A DNA stretch of 63,067 nucleotides from Saccoglossus kowalevskii (taxonomy: Eukaryota; Hemichordata; Enteropneusta; Harrimaniidae), in the NCBI RefSeq assembly GCF_000003605.2, contig NW_003114462.1:379085-442151 (forward strand), given 5' to 3'. Position numbers and translations under genes: made by a program. A model generated the notes under the pieces. The model saw only the letters and a list, made by a program, of their open reading frames with translations, did no database searches and was not told where the DNA came from. Position 1 is the stretch's first letter. Each line of letters opens with the position of its first letter. Positions 24,761 through 34,433 of this stretch are shown here, piece by piece.

Positions 24761-26089
24761 CCCATATCGCTACCATAAGAAATAGTTGGCACAATGATTG
24801 CATCAAACAAATTAAATGCACTAACCAATGGCATACTACCAAGTTTCTTACAGTATGTAAAAATATTTGGTTCACTGTAAATTTGTTTTTAGAGGGCGGT
24901 AAAATAATATGCATACAGTGGCAGTTTAGCAGCGGTGTCAATAGACTTCAATGACTTCAACTCCTTTTATGAACCCATTAAAAATATAGTAAATTTTCTG
25001 AGATATCAAAAAAAAACGTGTAAAAAAAATATGTTTGCAATTTATGATTCATCGCATAGTTTCTGTGCTGAAGAAAAACTGTAGGGTAAATTGTTGGCTA
25101 CAAGAAGCTCTTCGACCTATACAACTCGTGATGATAAATCTTCGGCATGTTTTTAATGATATGTTCAACCCTTAGCTGTACACTATTGTCCAATGACAGA
25201 GGCTACACATACTAATACAATAAGTTGACTACATTTGGCTGATACACTCGGAACAAAACAGTATATATGCCATCATTAACTTGAAGAATACAAAGCTAAT
25301 GAACCAAACTAGGAAAGTACAGTGTCGTGTTGTGTCAATCCCGTTCGATCCCTACACTTTACTAACTGAGCGAACATTAGCACAAGACAAACTGCCCTAT
25401 TCAGAACCACCACATCATTCAGATAGTGACTACCATTACATTATTGTCATTGTTGTTTTAATATTAACATCAGGTGCTTGAACGCGATCTTCATTACACC
25501 ATCGCGGAAAAACCGTATAAAAGCTTGCCTATTTATAACAACCGGTTTGGGTTGGCTGCTGTTGAGCTGAGACGGCATAACTTCACGATTGACATTTAAA
25601 GCTCGTTGCCACCTGAATGCTCATTACTATGCATTACTCATTACATTACTCTGATAGTTATATCAAGTGATTTAAACAATGATAATTATTTTAATTAATA
25701 CTGTTTGTTTTATTATGTTCTAATCTACGATCATAAATCTATTCACTTCCAAAATTTAGGGGGTTCGACTCGCTTCATTTTGCGTACAGGTCTTTTCAAT
25801 GGTTAAATTTTTTTGGAGATTGGTGGTAGACCCTATATGAAAGTTATGTCACGTGTTAAATTGAGTTGATCCGCGGAAGGGTGGACGCCATAATTCCTTT
25901 GCATTAATTACTGAAACAATGATATATACCATTTAATTCGTCTAGGGATTGGCCAGTATCATTGCAATGTGTGGCGTGATGTTCTTGTTCAGTGAGTGTG
26001 TGACCAGCTCTATATAGTTCGCCAACATGACCAATAGTATAAATAACCCCTTACACCAATTATACTAAACTGCAATATTTCACATATAG
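24761..26089. other. No recognisable gene; upstream of methyltransferase copy B
   Basis: I looked here for a match to copy A exon 1 (FDPRMYL motif) and found none that also has a correct donor site. Confidence 0.45.
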
Positions 26090-28079
26090 GTCTTTTCAAA
26101 GGTGAACGATTATTGGAGCTTGGCAGAGGGCCAGCTATATATCGTCTTATTGCAGCCACTACGCACTTCTCAGAGATCGTATTCTCTGATTACACAGCCT
26201 CGTGTAGAGAGGAAGTGCGTAAATGGATTGAGAATCGAGAAGATGCGTATGATTGGTCTCGTCATTTCAAGTTTGTCACTGATATGATTGGAAATAGGTC
26301 AGTGTCACGTCTGTTCTATGAAATTATCGATCGACACATTGTATTTAGTAAGTTAAGTTAGTGCGCTGTTATAAGTGAATGAATGTGCATTTTTATTATT
26401 CACGTTAACCCGAAACCAATGCAGTCTTTTTTGCGTCATAAAATCCATCAGTTCACTCCCACTTTTTTAAATTAAACAAGGACTGTTGCATTGTATATGA
26501 TTGAATTTACATTTATATTAACTCAACGTAGTAGTCATCACGCCACGCATGCGCGAGATATTTGGGTCTCATATAAAGTAAGATGGCGACAATTTCAAGG
26601 TATTAGGACTCGTGTGTGAATTTACTAATACAAATTATTGTTAAACATTTGTCGCATGCGTCGATTACTTCTATTCTGTATAGTGCTATTTTGAACACAT
26701 TCATCCATAGTTCTGCTTGATATAAAATTAAATAATGAATTTGTTCAATTGTACTCTCTTCACCAAAATTATTAGTATGTATTTTATTATTACTATAATT
26801 TATTTTCTTTTTCTAAGAATTATATAAACACTTAAATTATAATGCGACAGAGGCCTAATTACCAATAAAATAAAAGTTATTATTATACATCTGTCACCGT
26901 AAAGCCATAAGTTACAGCGTGCCTTAATTTTGCAGTATTTTACGGGGTATTTTCATCTTACCATATTAGGAAATACGAATTCCAAATATGGAATGATTAC
27001 GCGCATAAGCATCCTCTAAAAATAAAAACAAACATGGCTGCCACCAGGACTTCACACGAAGAAGTTCGCGGATTCTGTTCTAAACATTTTGGATTTCGGC
27101 ATTCCTATGTTGTATTCTTGGAAGAAAAAGATGTTATTACGAGAATACCTCAAAGTATGCACTCAGACAGTACATCCGCTGTACTGTCTTCGTGCATACT
27201 TTGACGTATCCTCGCAATAACCTCATATTATATGCCTACTGAAATATTACAACATTTAGTTGTAATTTTTAATATAGAAAATGTTTTTGTTCTTATTGGT
27301 AAACTACAATAAGCGGCGTCTTACATCATTTTAAGCAACAGAAGCGCTAGAGGGCGTAAATTATGACAATTAATTTCTAATACGTTTTGAACATACATGT
27401 TCAAAATGTTTTTAAAAAGTCACTCACCGATGAAAGGAATTCGAAGGGGTCTGAACATCACATTTTCATTTGCCTTGAATATAATCGTCAATGCACGACA
27501 ACATTATTTAATGCTATGATAGCTTTGCGCCTACAATACAACTAAGAATTTATTGGTATCACGTGATCTCAATGTCGATTGTGATTGGACATATCGGGAT
27601 TTGTATATTGTAATATTGTTTTTTATCAATTTATAGCATGGATTGGAAAGAAATTCAAAAAAATGCTTCGTCAGAAAATAACAGACGTTGTCCCCTGTGA
27701 TGTCTTGAAGTCTAATCCATTGGAACCATTTACATATGACACGTTCGATGGTATCATTGTTGCTAGTTGTCTAGAAATGGCATGCGCTGATATCGCATCG
27801 TTTAGGAACAGCGTTAAGTCCGTGGCTTCACTATTGAAACCTGGTGGTGTGGTGGTTCACTGGGGACGGTTAGGTGGTAATTTCTACAACGTTGGAGATG
27901 CAAGTTTCCATGCACTCACGACAACAGAGGAAATAGTCAGGAATGCTTACAAACAGGCTGGGTTCTCTATCATACAGTGTGTCAAAGTTGGAGGTGGTGG
28001 CGAAGACTTGAAACACCTTGCTGACGCCAATAATTATTTATTCATGGTGGCAAGTAAACATAGTGTGGTCCACGCTTAA
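26090..28079 (+). pseudogene. NNMT/INMT/PNMT-family methyltransferase copy B, exons 2-3 only, frameshifted
   Basis: Exon 2 (26090-26297) is exactly as long as in copy A (208 bp) and encodes LLELGRGPA (SAM loop), SDYTAS and a WSRHFKFVTD end. Exon 3 (27637-28079) is 443 bp, one longer than in copy A. The extra base lies in a seven-A run at 27657-27663 and shifts the frame after eight codons; beyond it the correct frame stays open to TAA at 28077 (SCLEMACADIAS, LKPGGVVVHWG, NNYLFMVASK). No first exon was found upstream, though the assembly gap lies 1.6 kb away. The good preservation downstream suggests a recent lesion or a homopolymer error. Intron 2 contains a 344-bp repeat also found at 53.1 kb. 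If the base is an error, this would encode a close paralogue of copy A. Confidence 0.78.
26884..27227 (+). mobile_element. Repeat family 3, copy 1 (palindromic 3' end)
   Basis: A 344-bp repeat starting TATACATCTGTCACCGTA. Its last ~100 bp is a near-palindrome: TTATTACGAGAATACCTCAA and AAGTATGCAC on one side, GTGCATACTTTGACGTATCC then TCGCAATAA on the other. A second copy in the same orientation lies at 53112-53449. It is non-coding; likely a non-autonomous DNA element. Confidence 0.75.
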
Positions 28080-28148
28080 ACAGCCTCATATGTCCGTTGA
28101 ACAGAGAATCACATACGTCTATTATTATCGTAATGATATAGAGAGAGA

Positions 28149-28171
28149 TACATACATACATACATACATAC
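28149..28171. repeat. (ATAC)n microsatellite
   Basis: About five and a half units of ATAC/CATA directly before MITE family 1 copy 4. Confidence 0.8.
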
Positions 28172-28176
28172 TGACA

Positions 28177-28345
28177 TTAAAGCGGGGGTCGTCACCTGCG
28201 CATGCGTCAGATGGACATAGCGTGTCAATTTTTTTTTTACAAACAAGCGTCTACCCCTGAGCCTTTTGTGTTTTTAGCATGTGTTGTTATCGTCGCTTGG
28301 GACTCAATTGCCGCACGTGCGCAGATGACGACCCTCCCGCTTTAA
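28177..28345 (+). mobile_element. Inverted-repeat MITE, family 1, copy 4
   Basis: A 169-bp copy, 97 bases after the stop codon of methyltransferase copy B. Ends: TTAAAGCGGGGGTCGTCACC and GACCCTCCCGCTTTAA. It contains a nine-T run absent from the other copies. Confidence 0.86.
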
Positions 28346-29671
28346 ATCATTATTTATCCTTGCTTATGTAATTATGAAATTCTAAGATATCAACAATTTT
28401 TACTTTCTTTATTGTTCATTATGGTTATCTGGCACTAAACATACTAACAATTTCATTGATGTTTGATGGACATTTACACACAACATTAATATTTTTATTT
28501 TGAATTGTGACAAATAGATAAAAGTAATGTTGAATTTAATTTAATTTAATTAATGTGAGCATTTAAATTTAAAATATGATTATACATTGATTGGCCAATT
28601 TAATAGTTTACCTGCTATGTGCAATGAAGTATATCGCTTCAAAATAAAAGGATGCACGGTGACAATACAGCGGAAGTATCGACCGACGCGCAGCCAGTTT
28701 ACAATTCTTGTAATGAGACAAGAACCAAGGACGTCAAGTCGTAAAAATAAGACTTGTTGCTTTTCATTTTTTTTCAGTGTTACACAAGATACCGATTGCG
28801 TTGAGCCAGGAGAAAATTCTATGTACATGAATATACTATATTCATCATAATTAATATGTAGTCACATAATTATTATGTAGTCCACCATCTTGATTCTAAT
28901 TCCCAATAATATAATTATATGCACACCGAAAATTTGAACTAATTTGCCTTACTACAAATTATAGATGAAATCGTTTTCTCAATTTTTCACAACAGTAACT
29001 ATGGTGTCATACTTTACCCACAATGCTTTGCTGAAGAATCAAGGTGGTGGACTACATAATACTGGTGAAAAGTTGAATATATCTAAAGAATGAAAAGTGA
29101 AATAGAAAAAGTTTAAATTACATTTTCCTACATTTTTAGATCTCTTTCATACAGGGACATTGTGTTGTTTGCCTTGACTACTATTTTAAACTATTTTGTG
29201 TCGGTGTTATCTCAATGGTTATCGAATGTTTATAATATATCAATAAAATATAGTTTAAAATAAAATGTATTTACTAAATGTGTATATTTTCGCTTTTGCA
29301 ATTGGTGTCGTTTTCACGCATTAAATATGATGTAAATTTCAAGGTATAGAACGCCCCTCGATATTGTGGCCATAATTCGAAATGATTGACAGCATACCTC
29401 ATCATTATAAGAGTGTATAATCTGCGAAACTAGTTATTCCGTGAAAAGGTTGTAGACCGTCTGGTAAATACGGAAAAATTCTGAAAACTGTCATCAGCAG
29501 TGAATGCTAACCTGATCAAGATGGCAAATAAATTTATGCAAGATTTATTCGTTAAACAGCTTCAATCATTATGCAAATTAAATATATTGTCTTTGGTCCG
29601 TAGCTCAGCCGGGTAACGTGAACGTGCGGCACAACGTTAGCTGTGTTTTTTGAGAATAATTTATCTTTTAT
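28346..29671. other. No recognisable gene
   Basis: AT-rich spacer with short TTTAA-type direct repeats near 28533-28550. Confidence 0.4.
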
Positions 29672-29836
29672 TTAAAGCGGGAGTGTCGACACCTGCGCGC
29701 GCGCGGGAATTGAGTCCCAAGCGACGATAACAACACACACTAAAAACCCAAAGGCTCATGGGTAGCCGCTTGTTTGTAAACAATGACACGCTATGGCCAT
29801 CTGACGCATGCGCAGGTGACGACTCCCCCGCTTTAA
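29672..29836 (-). mobile_element. Inverted-repeat MITE, family 1, copy 5
   Basis: A 165-bp copy in the orientation of copy 1 and very similar to it in the interior (GGCTCATGGGTAGCCGCTTG). Ends: TTAAAGCGGGAGTGTCGACA and GACTCCCCCGCTTTAA. Confidence 0.87.
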
Positions 29837-30129
29837 CATTAAATACAAGGTTCCATAAGCATAAATAAATTTAACTTTTTTCCTGTTTCTTGTTACTACT
29901 TCCAATAATTGTTGTTGGAAATTTCACTTGCGGTAGATGAAAATCCGACTGGTGGCATTTTACTGGCGACATACTTCAGCCCGTTGGCATCGCCCTTAAG
30001 TTTGTAGGATATGAAAGTTATATTCACACATGAATTTAAATTGTTTTTATTTTATAACCATATAACTAACAGTTATATCTTCCCGGATACTGTACTAAGT
30101 AATCATAGTTAACGTACTGGCTGTTGTTC

Positions 30130-30241
30130 CATGCGCGTGTTCGAATTTCATGTAAATAAACAATGTATTTTACACGCGTTGTATACGTCGCTATGAGTCC
30201 CATATCGAACAGGACGCGGCACGACGACCGCCGCACTTTAA
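30130..30241 (-). mobile_element. Inverted-repeat MITE, family 2, copy 2
   Basis: Reverse orientation: GTGTTCGAATTTCATGTAAA at the left, ACGACGACCGCCGCACTTTAA at the right. The interior matches copies at 8.6 and 31.5 kb. The left border is not clear-cut. Confidence 0.78.
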
Positions 30242-30716
30242 AAGCTTAGCCCGTACTACATTCGGTAGCCTAAATACGACTAAATGGTGATACTGGCGGA
30301 GACGAGACTCGTAGTAAGCATGAATCTTCGTATGTGTAAGATTTACTGGTGTGCATCCTGTTTCTAATTATATGTGCATATAATTGTATTGACCTATATT
30401 GGTTTCCTGTTGCTGTTGTTTATTACCATATTGCAACACGGCCTAAGTATTTTTCTAATTTTATAACTAACAATAATTGTATAACTAACAATAGTCCATC
30501 ATATCCTGAAATAAACTTGGCACTGCGACTATTCCATACGTTAAAAGCTGATACGAATATAATCCCCGATGTGCATTTATTCTCAACAATTCATTACTCG
30601 TATCTATCAGTTCCATCTGTTGATATGCCTGTGTAGGCTGGCGCAGTCTGGGCGATTATTTTTTTTTTGTAGTTTCAATAAAATAAAAAAAAATCGCGAA
30701 ATGGAGGTAATTATAA
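30242..30716. other. No recognisable gene; A-rich end near 30672-30694
   Basis: A 95-codon open frame (30349-30636) is followed by AATAAAATAAAAAAAAA, reminiscent of a retroelement 3' end, but the frame matches no family that I recognise. Confidence 0.3.
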
Positions 30717-30930
30717 TTATAAAATAGTGGTAATTATTATGTCGTGAACCGGTGCCGCATTGTCATTCGCATCGACTGCTGGTACTGCTTGTATGGGTGG
30801 CCCTGGGTCTGTTAATCCCTCAAATACTTCGTGTACCCTTTGACCGGCACAATGTAAGAACAACGTTTGTTTTGTGTAACCTTTTCCTACTGCTTTTGCT
30901 GCCACATATAACTCGAATCTTTTCCTCCAT
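30717..30930 (-). pseudogene. gag-like fragment of an LTR retrotransposon (Ty3/gypsy type)
   Basis: The minus strand reads WRKRFELYVAAKAVGKG, then LFLHCAGQRVHEVFEGL. This pattern (W..W/R-rich helix, then LLHCAG...V.EIF..L) is typical of the capsid region of invertebrate gypsy-type gag proteins. About 70 codons are present; no protease, RT or LTR was seen nearby. Truncated relic. Confidence 0.6.
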
Positions 30931-31509
30931 CGGCGTCATTTTGAAACGAGTGACGTTTCACTCCGGTCCAATCAAATGTGTCTTGCTTGAATTTTTACTT
31001 GTACTGCTGCCATAGGGAACTAGTGGGGGTATTTCTGCTTAATTGCCTGACTGATGGAGAAAGAAGAAACTGCAGTCAGCAAACTGGAGACCGTTTACCA
31101 CGCATGCACAGTAATTACAAATGCTTGTGATATACATAACATTATGGTTTAATAATTTGAATATCAATATAACCATGAAGGTTTATTAATTTGCATACGA
31201 ACAATGATCTGATCAAATGTCATATTCTGTTCAAACTTCTTCAAACGCCTTTGTGATTGTGACCAAACGTTATGAGCTCGGCTGCCGTTATATTATCTGG
31301 TCATTCGTTGTCGAGGGAGGGCGCGATGTTACATCCGTTATGCGCCCGCATGTAATTTCTCAGCAAGAAAATTCCCGGAAGACGGAGTCTGTTTATTCTA
31401 ATATTTAGAATATTTAAATGAGGTTGAAACTAGGCAACCTGATTCAGCGTTTCAGGGATGAAAAAGTGAAGCCATCAATCGTACCAGTGTGAAGGACTTG
31501 GGGTGAAGC

Positions 31510-31639
31510 TTAAAGCGTGGCAGTCGTCGTGCCGCGTCTTGTTCAATATGGGACTCATAGCGACGTATACAACACGTGCAAAATATGTTTATTTACATGA
31601 AATTCGAACACGCGCTGCGCGACGACCACCGCGCTTTAA
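31510..31639 (+). mobile_element. Inverted-repeat MITE, family 2, copy 3 (most complete)
   Basis: A 130-bp copy with both arms: TTAAAGCGTGGCAGTCGTCG at the left and CGACGACCACCGCGCTTTAA at the right, then the shared ATATGGGACTC core. Confidence 0.82.
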
Positions 31640-33199
31640 GCGACTGCTAGTATATCGAACGCTATTTCAGCGAACGCTGGAGAAGCTAGTGAACGCTATT
31701 TCAAATTCGACATAATACTCCGAAATTACAGTCAATTAAAACAATACATTGCTAATCTGGTTTATGAATATATAAAGATCAAAATATAAAGATAGCTGGT
31801 CAGAATAGAAAGACGATAGTGGATCCAAGACAATTACGTATTTCCATATAGATTTGGTCAAAGTTACTGTGTGAAAAGAGCACCATAATTACAGTCATTT
31901 ACTTCGACTTGTTAACAATATTTTAGAATGTCGTAAATTTCATTCTATTTGAATCTTCGCAACAGGTATATTTAAAAAGTGATAAAATTGTATGCTAACA
32001 TGTAAATGGTCTTTGTATCACATACGTCATCGGGATTCCAGGACACGACAGGTAATACATCCTCCGTGTACACAGATTTCAGAGTAAATTTGGGACCAAA
32101 CACGCCGACAAACAGTGCATGCACCTCCCAATATTATTTTAGTAAAGGTACGTTACTGTTTAGGGACACTGACTACTTCGAGGGCACAAAAACAAATTAT
32201 TTTGTAGATTAGAAACGTTACATACACGATATGCCGATGAGGGCAGGAGTTACTCTTCGTTTTATTAAGAGGGCGCTATCATATAACATTGTAAAATACC
32301 CTCCCCACAATAAACTAACCATCGGGGGGTTTGATGTTTGTTTAAATCAGTCAGATTCCGTTTATAATTGAGATCTGGGAGCTATTACTAAGTTCTACAT
32401 ACGAGAACTTCATGGCATTCACAATCCGCAGTGAAGAGCTTGATTTTGTTCCTGATAATCCTACACTTCACATCCCCCCCTCCGGTGGTAATCATGGACG
32501 GGTTCAAATAATCAACGCACCCAGAACTCCCTCTCTCACACATACCATCAAATCTTACACAGATAGCTGTACCCCCGGGGGCTACTCCTGCAATTTACCT
32601 TACGCGGATGTGGCGCCCTTTGGTGTGTGTTTTTTTCAGTCATCTGGTCTTAAATGGGATCCACAAAATTTAGGGATTTGGTCTAACATGGGTCTAAAAA
32701 GGGGGTTTATTTTTTCAAATACCATTTTAATTTTGTTTTGTGCATTTCGTGTTATTTTTCGGACTTTTCAAATGTTTTTGATAAACATATTATGCCGTGT
32801 GTGTCCCCTTTGACCTTACATTGCGTTCAGTATCTCCCATTTAGGCAACTGGAGACTTCCCTGTATTCAGCTACATTGTATCTATAGTTTTGATGGAATG
32901 TACCCAGAATGCAATACTTTTAATATGCCAAGACCAAAATGGGGTCTGCTGGACAAATGGCGGGTCTAAAATGGAGTCTACCAGACAACATTAGGGCTCA
33001 TACCACTAATTGAATTTCCATAGACGACAATGTTAACATATGACGAGATTGCTATATGAAAATGACGAAGAAAGTTGAAAATATGGCTCAAAAATGGGAA
33101 ATCAACATGCCAGTAATCAACCATATGAAAAAAACTAACATGTTGGCCAGCTCAAACTCTTGCAAATCTCAGGTAAACAAGACACACCTACTGTATTTG
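31640..33199. other. No recognisable gene
   Basis: Contains a 133-codon open frame (32412-32813) whose first half looks unremarkable and whose second half is low complexity. No family similarity. Confidence 0.35.
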
Positions 33200-33242
33200 G
33201 ATTGCACCACAGTCCCTCTAGATAGAGGGACTGTGATTGCAC
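33200..33242. repeat. 28-bp perfect hairpin between 8-bp direct repeats
   Basis: CACAGTCCCTCTA (33208-33220), GA, TAGAGGGACTGTG (33223-33235) form a perfect 13-bp inverted repeat. GATTGCAC occurs directly before (33200-33207) and at the end (33235-33242). It looks like a minimal element reduced to its inverted ends within an 8-bp target duplication, as hAT-type elements make. Confidence 0.6.
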
Positions 33243-34390
33243 CAAGAGAAATCACTGGAAAAACACCAAGATTAGAACATCCATTAACACACAGAATAAA
33301 CCCACAGGTACACAGCCGCTAAGTAGTAAACAAAAGACCACATGTTGGTCTCACCTCTGACCCAGGTGATTACGCCCTCAAACAGGGAGCACCTGAGAAA
33401 AATAATATTTAAAAAATTTCATTGGTTCTTGCTGGCCATTGGTTAATTAGTGGCATGAGACCATTATGGTCCAAGATGGGGGTATACATTTTGGTCCAAT
33501 TTGGTCTTTTTTTTAGTAAATGCCCTCATCGTCAGGTTGTGTAAGTAAGGTATACCAACAAATATACCCATCAACATTTTTTTAGTAGTACTATAGTAAC
33601 CACTAATTTCAGCTGACATTGATATTACAGATGTGGCGCACCCGTCATGCTATGAAGAAACAAACAAGGAGAGTGAAAATGCGCCCTCTAGTGATCAAAT
33701 ACTGCAACACAACAATGTTATTTTTCAAATTATCTTACGTTACTACTCCGAAATAGATATTTTATGTATACACATTCTCTCTACAGGAACTGGTTATTTG
33801 TATTCAAGGCACTATACACCGGGAAACATGATTTTTTTTTACACATACTAGATTGAAGCAGTCAAGCCTCTCCAATCTTGGCGAATTGCATTTCTGCTCT
33901 ATATACCCAGGTCTGCAGCCTTTGTTAATAGCTATTCAGCACCAACAATATTACACACATCCCTCTTAATATGCATACATTTCTTGTTCGCAACTAAAAA
34001 TAACTGTCGGCAACAGACTGCCAATGTATTTGCACAATCACTACTTTAACCAAATATTATTTTAGGGGTTCTCAAAAATATTGGTTTCGCAAAAAAAATG
34101 TGCGAGATCTTGTCAGGTCTGTCTGAAATTAGAGAAACTATTGTTATAAATAACTCAGCATGGTTCAAGGAGTAGTTTTCACTGCAATGTAACTATTTTT
34201 TACTATCCTATCCTACTCTCTATACACAATAACCCCTTATGGAATATCAAAATATTCAAGGGTTAACCAGAATTGAAAAGAAAATCATAGCATAAATTTA
34301 CACACAATAAATGTATAAGGATACTCTTTGTGAATGACTATAAACTTACCTTGTAATGACCTGAATTAGTCTAATTTTTGTTATTCGAGC
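33243..34390. other. No recognisable gene
   Basis: AT-rich spacer; no coding or repeat structure recognised. Confidence 0.4.
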
Positions 34391-34433
34391 GGGGGTGGGG
34401 GGTGGGGGGTGGTCGGTGGGGGGTGGGTTGGGT
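34391..34433 (+). other. G-quadruplex candidate
   Basis: More than four runs of five to six G separated by single T (GGGGGTGGGGGGTGGGGGG) followed by more G-runs. This fits the classic four-run motif with one-base loops. Confidence 0.75.

Noticed and set aside
25281-25481. Frame containing PFDPYTLLTER, considered as exon 1 of methyltransferase copy B
   Set aside because: Only FDP and a few residues match; the rest diverges and there is no phase-1 donor at the expected place.
32412-32813. 133-codon frame as a gene
   Set aside because: No recognisable domain, the second half is low complexity, and no splice context was found.
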